64,000 bases of DNA, from positions 12,939,501 to 13,003,500 of the forward strand of contig CM068585.1 of assembly GCA_035048485.1 (NCBI GenBank), in the 5' to 3' direction. The notes below the pieces were generated by a model that searched no databases, was not told where the DNA came from, and saw nothing but the letters and a program-made list of their open reading frames with translations. This document shows, piece after piece, positions 21,433 to 35,367 of the stretch; the stretch's first letter is position 1, and each line of letters starts with the position of its first letter. Both the position numbers and the translations under genes were made by a program. The stretch comes from Pteria penguin. Taxonomy: Eukaryota; Mollusca; Bivalvia; Pterioida; Pteriidae.

Positions 21433-22227
21433 AATAAACGTAAAATGTCACTTTTTTTTATTTTTTATTCTATCGTGTGTGTACTGTAGAGAAGCCATGC
21501 ATTGCATTCCATTATAAATTCTTTATTAAATAAGCAGCACATTACACAAACTGAATCAAATCTAATTTTTTCTCGTTGCGTGGAACTTACATTCTACCAA
21601 ATACAATTGACTGAGTTCAATTTTGAATGCACACAGTATCAACTGATTTTACATTAATGTGTGTCTCAATTAGTCGACCCTTGAGCAAAATTATTTCTCC
21701 AAATGCATGTCTGTGAGTAAGCACCCGAAATTCTTGTAGTTCACATCCACACTTTGATTTTTGATTTATAATGAGGAACATTTCCGACTCTATCAAAGAT
21801 CATATTTCTTTGTTTTAGTACGCATAGTAAACATTGTTCATTTTACCACAACCAGTAATTTAACGTTCATATACACGTAAAATAATGATTGAGGACCTTG
21901 TGCAATACCACTGCATCACTAAATATATTGACCACGGCATTAATGACAGCCAGAGCTACCAGCTGCATTAGAATTGTAAGCGTCTCCCGTATAGCTAGCC
22001 ACATCCGCAACAAAACTCCAAAACATACAGACGACACAAAATCTTTAGCAATGCACATAAAAATAGAATCATTAATTGTTGTATTTTTTGTGTGCAGGAC
22101 CTTGGTGATTTGTGTCATACAGCTTTGTCAGATGTCTTCTGTTTTCTCTTTTGTATATTTTTGTTAATACACAAGATCGCAAATACTCACTCCGTTCATG
22201 TTTTGTATTTTAATCATCTACCAAATC

Positions 22228-22397
22228 AGGAGCAGGCGTGGTGTAGTGGTTAAGCGCTTGGCTTGCAGCGCCGACGATCCGGGTTCGATTCCCGGGTTGC
22301 GCCACTATGTTTAAGAGGTTGGTAACCTCCTGCTTCCATGTCGCGATATAACTGAAATATTGTTGAAAGCGACGTAAAACACCAATCAACCAACCAA
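22228..22397 (+). mobile_element. tRNA-derived SINE (family 3) with perfect target duplication
   Basis: It has a tRNA-like head (A box TGGTGTAGTGGTTAAGCGC, B box GGGTTCGATTCC), a short body, and a tail of CAAC/CAAT repeats after GACGTAAAACACCAAT. The 13-bp duplication CATCTACCAAATC flanks it (22215-22227, 22398-22410), so the insertion is fairly recent. Confidence 0.9.
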
Positions 22398-23535
22398 CAT
22401 CTACCAAATCTATGGTTCTAAACTTGAGCAAATTTTCTACCCCACTGGAGAACAAAAGAATGGTGTATATAAGAGCACGAGTCAAAACGGTATATCAGAA
22501 ATCAGGATCTTGCATATTCATTAAGATAAGTCAGTGTAAGTCATTTACAACTTATTTGCTTTGGCAAAGTCAAAGTATAGGCGAGACATACTCGTCGTTC
22601 GTTTGATGGAAGTTCAAAATTTCCTTCTGCTAGGCCTTGATCTTTCGAAAGGTTGGGCATTGATACAAGGATACAATACAGAGTTAAAACCATTGTGATC
22701 TTCATTCGTAATAAAATCAATAATCTCATTAGCACATGAAACTTCACACAACCATATATTCAAAATGTCACATTCAAACAATAGGAACATGACCATTCAA
22801 AATCATGAAAAAGTCTTTGCGGTGTGCCAACTATGTGTGTAATGTATACCAGTATATAATATTATTTGCTCAACTATGCCCAACAACATCTTCCGTATCA
22901 TTGTACCTGCACAATAATGGCGAGTTTAGAGTAGTGCGTGTGATGGATGACAAATAGTTCATAAGATCAAAATATTCATGCATTCCCTATTTACATCAAA
23001 CAGTTGGAAGCTATTCCATCAATTGCTATTTGTCTAATTGATTACTCTGTTTGTCACCGACTTCACAACTGATGCATCTTAATCAAGCAAATTATTTGAA
23101 TTGGCACGTACCTAGTTTGAATTGAAGTAACCGAACATTACATTGATGAAATTCAATGTGTATAGTATTGATGCCATTGTCTTAAAAGATAAGTGTTTAG
23201 CGTGAATTCTTTTTGGACTTATACTCTACACCTGGACAATAAGAGGTAAAATATTTTGAGAACCTAAATATTATGTTTACATGGCATTTCATGGCCTAAA
23301 GGTTTTAGATCGAATTTAGTATGTTGAACGATGCATAAACATGACATTATTTTTAAGTATCACACTAACACTAGATAGTGATTAACCTAAGTAGAACTTA
23401 ATTCTATAATTTCTTTGATATTTCCTTTCAGTTCTAATACAAAAAGACGTATATTTTTTATCATTGGAAATTTATTACTTACTTCCATGAATGTCCGCTG
23501 TGGCACATTGTTGTTATTGCCATAGTCACTTGACA

Positions 23536-23814
23536 AGCCGGCGTGGCCTAGTGGTATCGCGTCGGACTCCTGATCGGGAGGCCGGGATTCGAGTCCCGCT
23601 CTGGTCATGCCGGTGTCATGTCTTTCGGATAAGACAGTAAAAACTGACGCCACGTGTCGTGGTAGGCATGGCACGTTAAAGATCCCTCAATGCTTCGGGT
23701 GGGTCCGTTGCAAAGGTCAAAATTTGTATGCCCAGCATCATGCAGATGCCGTCACCATTTACGTGAAATATTCGTGGTGTGTCGTAAAACAAAAATCAAT
23801 CAATTAATCAATCA
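23536..23814 (+). mobile_element. tRNA-derived SINE (family 1), full copy
   Basis: tRNA-like head GCGTGGCCTAGTGGTATCGC with B box GATTCGAGTCC, a body of about 170 bases, and a tail of ATCAATCAATTAATCAATCA. The target duplication ATAGTSACTTGACA (one mismatch) lies at 23522-23535 and 23815-23828. Confidence 0.92.
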
Positions 23815-24258
23815 ATAGTGACTTGACACCAGTTACTTCCGTATTGTGTGTGCAAGATTTGTATTTAATTCTAAGCTGATGAGGTTATATATACGAAGCA
23901 CGGGTACAGTTGTGACTGTCGTAATTAGTATCTTTTGAGAAGTCTCATTATTTAGGTTTTAGGTAAGAACCCCTAGCGTTTAATAAGTTCAATTGTGCTG
24001 TGGGAAATTTAAAAGGTAAATTTGACAGATAAGCCTAAATTTAGGATGTGTCAAAACATAAGTTCAAAACGCAAAAACTGACTGCCTTAAAGCCTATTAA
24101 ATTGATGAGATCTAACCATCTTCATGCGTAATTATGACCTTAAACATCTGTAGGGTTTAGACTTTAGTTATATGATATTAATGTCGTTATGTACTGTAAT
24201 CATTACACATGACATTCGTTATTGAAATACAATGAATATCTGGGTTGGTTTGCATTGC

Positions 24259-24442
24259 ATGCGCGGATACAGAGGGGGGGGTGTTCGGGGGTCTGGAACC
24301 TACCGCCTGGCATCCGAAAATTTTACCAAAAAAGGTAATATTTGGGCATTTTTGGGGTTAAACCCCCCCCCCCCTCGTCTAAGAGAAAAATTGACCCTTT
24401 TTGGTTGCACCCCCTCTGACAAAAATTTCTGGATCCGCGCAT
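24259..24442. mobile_element. Small non-autonomous TIR element (hAT-like size duplication)
   Basis: The ends TGCGCGGATACAGA and TCTGGATCCGCGCA are inverted repeats with one mismatch, flanked by a direct GCATTGC (24252-24258, 24443-24449) that can be extended to 8-9 bp. The interior has G-rich and C-rich tracts. A decayed relative lies at 59860-60015. Class assignment rests only on the duplication length. Confidence 0.7.
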
Positions 24443-24634
24443 GCATTGCAGTCAGACCAAATAAGACGATACCAAGAAATCAACTTATTGTCAAGGTGTC
24501 CGACATTTACTATCATTAATTCTACCTTACTGATACAAAGATATTGCTCTCTAAAGTAAATTCTGTTCACACATTTTATAATACAATGGCAAATTACATA
24601 CATTTTGTTTTATATTATGATAGCTGACACAGTG

Positions 24635-24686
24635 ATGAAGAATGTGGTAACCCTCTTAATAGCGTTAGCTGTACAGCATATAGAAG
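24635..24686 (+). CDS. Gene C exon S1: signal peptide
   Basis: ATG at 24635 starts MKNVVTLLIALAVQHIE and ends in phase 1 before GTACGG. A short basic start followed by a leucine/alanine-rich core is a standard secretion signal. Joined to exon A1 it reads IEA-QPGDPC, placing likely cleavage just before the first cysteine module. Confidence 0.85.
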
Positions 24687-27600
24687 GTACGGATTAACTT
24701 GATTGAACATATGGTTCCTTTAAATCAGTAGCTTCCGTATTTTACATTTTGCCATGATTTTACAATTGAATTATTTTCCTATAAATCTTTCTGATATTAG
24801 AACTATTTATAAAAGTTCATTAATTTTGTCTTTATTGACTTTCAATATCACGATTATAATTTCATGCATATTTCTTACTCTAGCTCAGCCGGGAGATCCA
24901 TGCGTAAGTATACCACACGATGACCTTTGTGATGACATATTTCTTACTCTAGCTCAGCCGGGAGATCCATGCGTAAGTATACCACATGATGACCTTTGTG
25001 ATGACATATTTCTTACTCTAGCTCAGCCGGGAGACGCATTGATGACATATTTCTTACTCTAGCTCAGCCGGGAGATCCATGCGTAAGTATACCACATGAT
25101 GACCTTTGTGATGACATATTTCTTACTCTAGCTCAGCCGGGAGATCCATGCGTAAGTGTACCACACGATGACCTTTGTGATGACATATATCTTACTCTAG
25201 CTCAGCCGGGAGATCCATGCGTAAGTATACCACACGATGACCTTTGTGATGACAGATTTCTTACTCTAGCTCAGCCGGGAGATCCATGCGTAAGTATACC
25301 ACACGATGACCTTTGTGATGACAGATTTCTTACTCTAGCTCAGCCGGGAGATCCATGCGTAAGTATACCACACGATGACCTTTGTGATGACATATTTCTT
25401 ACTCTAGCTCAGCCGGGAGATCCATGCGTAAGTATACCACATGATGACCTTTGTGATGACATATTTTAACATAAACAACATAACCAGAGAGATCTTTTGT
25501 CAGAATCCTTCTTAAAGATTGATGTGTTAGTAATACCAGCGAGATCAAATGTAAGTATGACATATGAAGATTGATATCTAGTATAACCAGGCAGGACTGT
25601 GTGTAAGTATGCCACATGATGATTGGTAAGTTAGCATAAATCGAGAAAGCACGTACAAGTATGCCACATGATAATTACTACGTTAGCATAACTCGAGAGA
25701 TGAGTTGTAAATATGCCACATGAGGATTGATACGTTGGCATAACTCGAGAGATCACGTGTAAGTATGCCACATGATGATTAACACGTTAGCTTAACTCAA
25801 TAGACCACGCATGAATATGCTACATGGTGATTGATATCTGGCATAACCAGCAGAAGTGTGTGTATGTACGCCACATGATGATTGATACGTCAGCGTAACT
25901 CGAGAGATCACGTAAGTTTGCCACATGACGATTGATATCTTTTATAATTAGCAGGATTACATGCAAGCATGCCACATGATGATTGATACGTAATCCAGGA
26001 GATAACCTACGATTGTCGAATGAAGATTGATACAATGACATTAAAGTTGAGATCGTATGTAACATGATGATAAAGATTCTGATACAACCAGCGGGACCAC
26101 GTCAAAGTTTACTTCATGTTAGTCCTTATTCTAATACAGCCAGCGGGACAACATCAAAGTATACCTCATGATAGTCCTTATTCTAATACAGCCAGCGGGA
26201 CCACGTCAAAGTATACCTCATTATAGTCCTTATTCTAATACAGCCATCGGGACCACATCAAAGTATACCTAATGATAGTCCTTATTCTAATACAGCCAGC
26301 GGAACCACATCAAAGTATACCTCATGATAGTCCTTATTCTAATACAGCCAGCGGAACCACGTCAAAGTATACCTCATGATAGTCCTTATTCTAATACAAC
26401 CAGCGGGACCACATCAAAGTATGCCTCATGATAGTCTTTAATCTAATACAGCCAGTGGGACCACATCTAAGTATACCTCATGATAGTCCTTTTTCTAATA
26501 CAACCAGCGGGACCACATCAAAGTATGCCTCATGATAGTCCTTATTCTAATACAACCAGCGGGACCACATCAAAGTATGCCTCATGATAGTCCTTATTCT
26601 AATACAGCCTGTGATACTACGTCAAAGTATACCTCATGATAGTCATCATTCTAATACAACCAGCGGGACCACATCAAAGTATACCTCATGATAGTCCTTA
26701 TTCTAATACAGCCAGCGGGACCAAATCAAAGTATACCTCATGATAGTCCTCATTCTAATACAGCCAGCGGAACCACATCAAAGTATACCTCATGATAGTC
26801 CTTATTCTAATACAGCCAGCGGGACCACGTCAAAGTATACCTCATGATAGTCCTTATTCTAATACAGCCAGCGGGACCACATCAAAGTATACCTAATGAT
26901 AGTCCTTATTCTAATACAGCCAGCGGAACCACATCAAAGTATACCTCATGATAGTCCTTATTCCTGTGATACTACGTCAAAGTATACCTCATGATAGTCA
27001 TCATTCTAATACAACCAGCGGGACCACATCAAAGTATACCTCATGATAGTCCTTATTCTAATACAGCCAGCGGGACCAAATCAAAGTATACCTCATGATA
27101 GTCCTCATTCTAATACAGCCAGCGGAACCACATCAAAGTATACCTCATGATAGTCCTTATTCTAATACAGCCAGCGGGACCACGTCAAAGTATACCTCAT
27201 GATAGTCCTTATTCTAATACAGCCAGCGGGACCACATCAAAGTATACCTAATGATAGTCCTTATTCTAATACAGCCAGCGGAACCACATCAAAGTATACC
27301 TCATGATAGTCCTTATTCTAATACAGCCAGCGGAACCACGTCAAAGTATACCTCATGATAGTCCTTATTCTAATACAGCCAGCGGAACCACGTCAGAGTA
27401 TACCTCATGATAGTCCTTATTCTAATACAACCAGTGGGACCACATCAAAGTATGCCTCATGATAGTCTTTAATCTAATACAGCCAGTGGGACCACATCTA
27501 AGTATACCTCATGATAATCCTTATTCTAATACAACCAGCGGAACCACATCAAAGTATGTCTCATGATAGTCTTTAATCTAATACAGCCAGTGGGACCACA

Positions 27601-30600
27601 TCAAAGTATACCTCATGATAGTCCTTATTCTAATACAGCCAGCGGGACCACATCAAAGTATGCCTCATGATAGTCCTTATTCTAATACAGCCAGCGAAAC
27701 CACGTCAAAGTATACCTCATGATAGTGATCATTCTAATACAACCAGCGGGACTACGTCAAAGTATACCTCATGATAGTCCTTATTCTAATACAACCAGCG
27801 GGACCACATCAAAGTATGCATCATGATGGTCCTTATTCTAATAGAGCCAGTGGAACTACGTCAAAGTATACCTCATGATAGTCCTTATTCTAATACAACC
27901 ATCGGGGCCACATCAAAGTATACCTCATGATAGTCCTTATTCTAATACAGCCAGCGAAACCACGTCAAAGTATACCTCCTGATAATCCTTATTGTAATAC
28001 AACCAGCGGGACCACATCAAAGTATGCCTCATGATAGTTCTTATTATAGTACAGCCAGCGGGACCATATCTATGTATACCTCATGATAGTCCTCATTCTA
28101 ATACAGCCAGCGGGACCACATCAAAGTATACCTCATGATAGTCCTTATTCTAATACAGCCAGCGGGACCACATCTAAGTATACCTCATGATAGTCCTCAT
28201 TCTAATACAGCCAGCGGGACCACATCAAAGTATACCTCATGATAGTCCTTATTCTAATACAGCCAGCGGGACCACGTCAAAGTATACCTCATGATAATCC
28301 TCATTCTAATACAACCAGCGGGACCACATCAAAGTATACCTCATGACAGTCCTTATTCTAATACAACCAGCGGGACCAAATCAAAGTATGTCTCATGATA
28401 GTCTTTAATCTAATACAGCCAGTGGGACCACATCAAAGTATACCTCATGATAGTCCTTATTCTAATACAACCAGCGGGACCACATCAAAGTATGCCTCAT
28501 GATAGTCCTTATTCTAATACAGCCAGCGGAACCACATCAAAGTATACCTCATGATAGTCTTTATTCTAATACAACCAGCGGGATCACGTCAAAGTATGCC
28601 TCATGATAGTCCTTATTCTAATACAGCCAGCGGAACCACATCAAAGTATACCTCATGATAGTCCTCATTCTAATACAACCAGCGGGACCACATCAAAGTA
28701 TAACTCATGATAGTCCTTATTCTAATACAGCGAGCGGAACTACATCAAAGTATACCTCATGATAGTCCTTATTCTAATACAGCCAGCGGGACCACATCAA
28801 AGTATACCTCATGATAGTCCTTATTCTAATAGAACCAGCGGGACCACATCAATGTATACCTCATGATAGTCTTTAATCTAATACAGCCAGCCGGACCACA
28901 TCAAAGTATACCTCATGATAGTCCTTATTCTAATACAGCCAGCGGGACCACATCAAAGTATACCTCATGATAGTCCTTATTCTAATACAACCAGCGGGAC
29001 CACATCAATTTATACCTCATAATAGTCTTTAATCTAATACAACCAGCGGGGCCACATCAAAGTATACCTCATGATAGTCCTTATTCTAATACAACAAATA
29101 ACTCATGGTTAAATATACGTAGTATGCTGAATGTTATGGTATTTCATATGTTGACTTTATCACGTTTCACTTTTATTCTTTATTTTATAAGCATTGTATA
29201 GACATATAATTTTTTAAATTATAAACAAAATGAAGACTCTCATAAACATGCTATCCTGGTAACTACGTTTGTTAAACTACACGCACATTCATGGGTCTTT
29301 GTATTTAGGGAGGACGATGTTTACCATGGATGGTATGTGATACTGCACAAAGGAGATGTGGTAAGATAATCTTGTATTCTGTAACCCAGACAATAGTTAC
29401 TGACCACTACAACAGTTACTGACCACTAGTATTGGTATTAAAATACAGACAATTGTTGTTACAAATCTTCCGTAGACTTATAAATATGAACTTTTATATA
29501 GTTCTATTCTATGCGTAACACTTCTATACAAGATATTAATTTTTGCGTTCTAAAAATTTTCAATTTCTGATCAATATGGTGAATTTCTCAAGGATAGATA
29601 CTCTAAAATTATCATCTGAATATATCACAGCATTGCAAGACATATTTACCAGTTATCATAACTATCATGAAAACTGAATGATGGATTTCTCTTCTTAAGA
29701 ACATCGGTATAACATGTGACTGGAGGTTATTCACAAAGTATAAAGATTGCAATGTCTGATGGTTGATAGTGCTCTTGTCATTTTAGATGAATCTTTAAAA
29801 TGAAAACTTATATAAAGATTAGGGATTTCTGTTTTGTTCATTTAAAGTACCTAACATTGTATATATCCTGACTGGGATATCCTCTTTTAAAGTATTTATT
29901 GCATGGGCATTTTGTAAATATTAAGTACACTTTATAAAGTTGATCATCTTGAATTTTAAAATTAATGCGATCTCGTCTATCCAATTTTTTAATAATTTCA
30001 TTGTTGTTGAATTTTTTTTTTTAATGTTATAATGAAAGAATATAAAGATAGATGATTGTTAAAATATAAATACCGTACCTGGCTATACATGTACGAACTT
30101 GTTTTTATTTTACAGTGCAAGAAGAAGGTTTTGGATGTTTGGTAAGCATGTCAAAGGTCATAAACATAGTACAATATAAAGAAGATCGGCCAGCTAGACA
30201 GTTAAGATCTATAGTTGATAAATGCTCGCCAATTGGTTAAAATTACATTATTTTTAGAAAATCCTAATATCAGCGAAGAACAATACTCTTCACCAGTTTG
30301 CAAAATGATTTTGCATAATAGATTCACAATAGGAGACAGAATTAGGTAAGGATGAATTCAGGACATTCTTTGAAAAAAGTTTTCCTTGAACCTCCACATA
30401 AAGTTTATTCGTCATTGTCCCTTCCATACCCCGAAATATTTCATAGTATGTTTGTTATAATTGAAATACAATCTGCGAGGGGAATAGGTGTGATGCATAA
30501 TTTTTTATATAATTGGTTTTATTTTACTCAGAATTTAAGTTCTTTTCCAACGGAATCGGTGTGGGACTGTTATAGGCACTACTAGGACAAGATGACATAT

Positions 30601-32911
30601 ATAACTTAGTGCATGTATGATATAGTAGACGCTACCAAAAAAACAATACAACAAAGCCATAACTTTAATTTTTGTAGGGATTTTCATTTCTATTGTAGGA
30701 AGCAGCAAAGTTTGGCCCTTTTTTCATATGATACTGTAATGAATGTAAGAAGCAGCAAACTCTGATTTTATTGTAATGCTGTAGGAAAATACTTATTACA
30801 TATATCTATCTACAGCTCATTCCCAACAACGTAATGATACGCATTATAAGTTGAGTGACCCTGTTTCCATACATCATACAGACCTTTTCACGATAAGTGC
30901 GGTCTTACAATTTGTATATGAACAACAGCACTTCCGCGAGGTTAGCTACAAAATTTGAACGTAATGAACAAGACTCAATTGTAGGAGATCACTATTCTTT
31001 CAGGTTTGTGGATAACTTCCAGAAGGGCTATTGCGCATAAAAATTTGTAAGACCGCATTTATCATGAAAAGGTCTGTAGTGATATTGATGTTTACAAGTC
31101 TATATGCCAAAATACCCATTCATTATTTAGAATATAATGTCAGTGACACACTGACTGTGTGATGTCCGGTTAACCTCAGTGTGGTTCTAACGTGCCGCTA
31201 GCATTCTTTTGTTATGTATATTATTTTATTTCCAGCTCGTTCCATGTGTGACAGGTACTTGTGATCGGAGAACAGGGCGATGTGTGAATGGTATGGAATC
31301 CTAATACTATAGTAAGATTCATTGATACAAAACCGACATGACTTATACCGCATATTGTGACAAAGACAAGCCACATAGTCGATAGATTGATACAAAGAAA
31401 AGCCATATAGTCTATAGACTTGTGTAGAAAAAAATCTTCATTCGATTGATTGTATTTAAATGATAAGCACAAAATGGGTACATGAAATGTCTATGTTGTG
31501 TGTATGCAATGAAATGCCGATTTTATGAATAATTTTTTAAATATTAATAACTCATATATAAAAAGCATATTCTATTTACATGTATGTAGATCTTTATGAT
31601 AACAGGTCTCAGTCTTCATTAATTATTCTTTTCAATTGTCGTGAGAGTCATAGTGACTTACCTCGTGTTTCTTTTGAAATATAACTCATTAACGCATAAA
31701 TGTGTATCTAACGCTTTTCGTCATATACATGTTTATCTAATGCTTTTCGTGATAAAAATCTATTTGTGATATACATGTATATTTCACTCTGTTCGTAAAA
31801 TACATTTTTATCTACCGCTTATGCATGTATATCTAACGTTTTTCAAAATATAAATGTATATCTAACGCTTGTCGTGATAAAAATGTATATCTAACGCCTT
31901 TCGTGATATACATGTATATTTCACGCTTCCTGTGATGTGCATGTATATCTAACCTTTTTCGTGATATACATGTATAATTCATGCTTCTTGTGATATGCGT
32001 GTATATCTAACGCTTTTCGTGATATACATATATAATTCACGCTTCTTGTGATATGCATGTATATCTAACGCTTTTCGTGATATACATATATAATTCACGC
32101 TTCTTGTGATATGTATGTATATCTAACGCTTTTCGTGATATACATGTATATTTCACGCTTCCTTTGTTATACATGTGTCTCTAATGCTTTTCGTGATACA
32201 CGTGTATATCTCGCTCTATTAGTAATATACATGTATTTCTGGACGGCTGTTCGTGATATGCAGGTAGATCCAAGGCTATTTGTTTATTACATGTATATCT
32301 AATGCTGTTCGTGATATAGTTTCCTTTAATGATCGTCAGCTTTATCCAGGGAGCAATGATAATGGTATTCTTCTTTGTAAAGTTACATGAAGTGTTTTCG
32401 TTAATCAATCAAAAGTAATATATGGCGAGGCACGTAATTCAGTATCAATATTTGTCACACACCTCCAGATATTTCCATGGAATAACTAATGTCGTATATA
32501 CCTGTATACAATCACACCCCTGTTCAAAACCGACAACTCATTTAAACGAATATTCCTAGTTCAGTAAAGAAAGTAGGCATTATGCTATATCTATTATACA
32601 TTTTATTCACATTTTCAGATGCCTTAAATCCTTGTGCCGTGAGTATATTTAAATTCCGTTGTTTTGAAAATAATTTTCATACAATGATGTTGAATTTTAA
32701 TTTGTCTTTTGCATATTTCAATATTTGATGCTCCCTTTTTGTATTTTCTTCAAATTCACAAAAACAGTCGGACACTGTATGCTGCTTTGGTAGCAAATAC
32801 TTAATCAACAATCATTTTTGAAATAAAAAAAAAACCCGTAAATCTCATCATAGTACAGATGAGCATTATTTGATATTGACATAACAAAATGGTTTTTTGA
32901 TTATGTTTTAG

Positions 32912-32944
<33 letters not shown>

Positions 32945-32976
32945 TTTATTTATTTATTTATTATTATTATTGTTAA

Positions 32977-33059
<83 letters not shown>

Positions 33060-33075
33060 ATTATTATTATTATTA

Positions 33076-33147
<72 letters not shown>

Positions 33148-35290
33148 TTGTGGGTGGTTGTTTACTTAAGAGGTTCGTTTGTTCATTCGTAAGTATTATA
33201 ATAAACAATATGATTATGATATTATTCGATAATAACCATCTGTATTTATCAAAAGAAAACGTTCCTGTGCTTTTATAATTACAGGGCATTGATTGTGATC
33301 CAGGATTTGTCTGTCGGAATGGACAATGTGTAAATGGTAAGCCAAGTGTCAAACAGTGTCGTCATAGTGGAAGAATATCTTACAATTAACCTAGCTCATT
33401 ATATATTCCTATTTAGCATTTCCTTGCCTCATGATCTCCGTTTATCATAGCATACAAATGTTAAATATATTATAAATTCTTCATAAATATGTACTATAAA
33501 TCAATTCTTTCTATCAAGATGTCGTAAGTATAAATTTTTAAGTGACCAATGAATATCATAATCATTACTCTTACTTTTCAAATTTAATATTATTTCAATA
33601 TCGGTACAAGGTTATTAAATATTTACAGCCGGGAATGCGGCGTGTAGCAATGTAAGTATGATTAGATTTATTTCATTTTATGACATTATGAAGTGATTTA
33701 CTCACTACATAATTTGTATTCAGATATTACATATATTTGAGTAGCTACAATTATAAATGAAGAATTGTTCATAATCTGTGAAAGTCAAACATATTTGAAG
33801 AGGAAATACATTCCTAATAAGGGAGAGCAAGTCTGCATTCTAAAATCAGGGATATGCCTAAGGGAGATATAACTTAAAGTATAAATAATATACATTTATA
33901 TACTTATAGAAAATTTTTAAGTATATAATTCAAAAAAGAAGTCCCAAAACCGGAATGGATAAACCCTCTAACAGTTCTACACAGTGGTGGAGATTTCGGG
34001 AACAATGTCCTGTTTTTGTGATTCATACAGAAATATATGTATACAGTATATAGGCATAATGGAAATTATCATAACATTTACCACTTGGATTAATATGTAT
34101 ACAGTATATAGACATAATGTAAATTATCACAACATTTACCACTTGGATTAATATGTATACAGTATATAGACATAATGTAAATTATCACAACATTTACCAC
34201 TTGGATTAATATGTATACAGTATATAGACATTATGTAAATTATCACAACATTTACCACTTGGATTAATATGTATACAGTATATAGACATAATGTAAATTG
34301 TCACAACATTTACCACTTGGATTAATATGTATACAGTATATAGACATTATGTAAATTATCACAACATTTACCACTTGGATTAATATGTATACAGTATATA
34401 GACATAATGTAAATTGTCACAACATTTACCACTTGGATTAATATGTATACAGTATATAGACATTATGTAAATTATCACAACATTTACCACTTGGATTAAT
34501 ATGTATACAGTATATAGACATTATGTAAATTATCACAACATTTACCACTTGGATTAATATTTATAATTTCAGGAGTTGATTTGCCCACAAGGATTCGTGT
34601 GTAGAAATGGATTTTGTATCAGAGATACAACAAGTAATAATTCCACCATTATTTTATTGTATTGCTAAATTACAAGTTTTGATATGTACTTGACTGACTG
34701 ACTGATTTTATTTCGGGCCATGGTTTTGATATGTACTTTACTAACTGACTGATTTTATTTCGGGCCATGGTTTTCGATAAGCCCAAAAATACTGTATTCA
34801 TGTAAACAATATGTACAGAACCAGATTTAATATTTTGACTATAAAATGTTTCTTTACCATCGTGATACATTAATGTGATTTCCACTTTGATTGTTCGTGG
34901 TGTATTTTACACTTTACTACAAGTTCGTGTAATTTGTTCCTACAAAAAAAATAATAGCATTGTAATGCAAAACAAATCGACAAATAAAATGCTCAAGTAA
35001 CTGTATCTCTGCTTACACGTTTGGTCAACTAAATGCTTGTAAATATATTTTGTTGATCTTTTATGCAAAATATTCATTAAAGGGTAAGAAGATACGATAA
35101 AAAAATCTAATGTTTTCGAAGTAATTGATGTGAAAGTTATACGAGTAATTGAAAATGGTTTTTCATTATGTGATATTTTTAAAATCTTATTATAATTTAC
35201 TCTTCTTGTAGTTGATATGTGTCAGGTATGTATGAACTTTTTTTCGGTAATAGTTGTAACTAGCACCAGCTGCAGCAGCAGCAGTAGTAA

Positions 35291-35367
<77 letters not shown>

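Larger units (their letters stand above)
21439..24634. other. Intergenic region between genes B and C
   Basis: No coding sequence recognised. It contains two SINEs (22228-22397, 23536-23814), a small TIR element (24259-24442), and a degenerate dispersed fragment at about 21940-22140. The rest is AT-rich and featureless. Confidence 0.7.

Noticed and set aside
22228..22300. A tRNA gene
   Set aside because: The A and B boxes are real, but a SINE body, repeat tail and target duplication show it is the head of a SINE. The same applies at 3424, 16235, 23536 and 56379.
25022..25062. A ninth usable copy of exon A1
   Set aside because: The acceptor is intact, but the copy is deleted before the donor (GAGACGCATTGATGAC), so no 5' splice site follows.
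26070..29095. Dozens of further functional exons in the 52-bp satellite
   Set aside because: Units lack a GT at the donor position and have no in-frame exon of the right length. They are remnants, not usable exons.
32970..33278. Poly-leucine/poly-tyrosine open frame
   Set aside because: It is a TTA microsatellite read in one frame.
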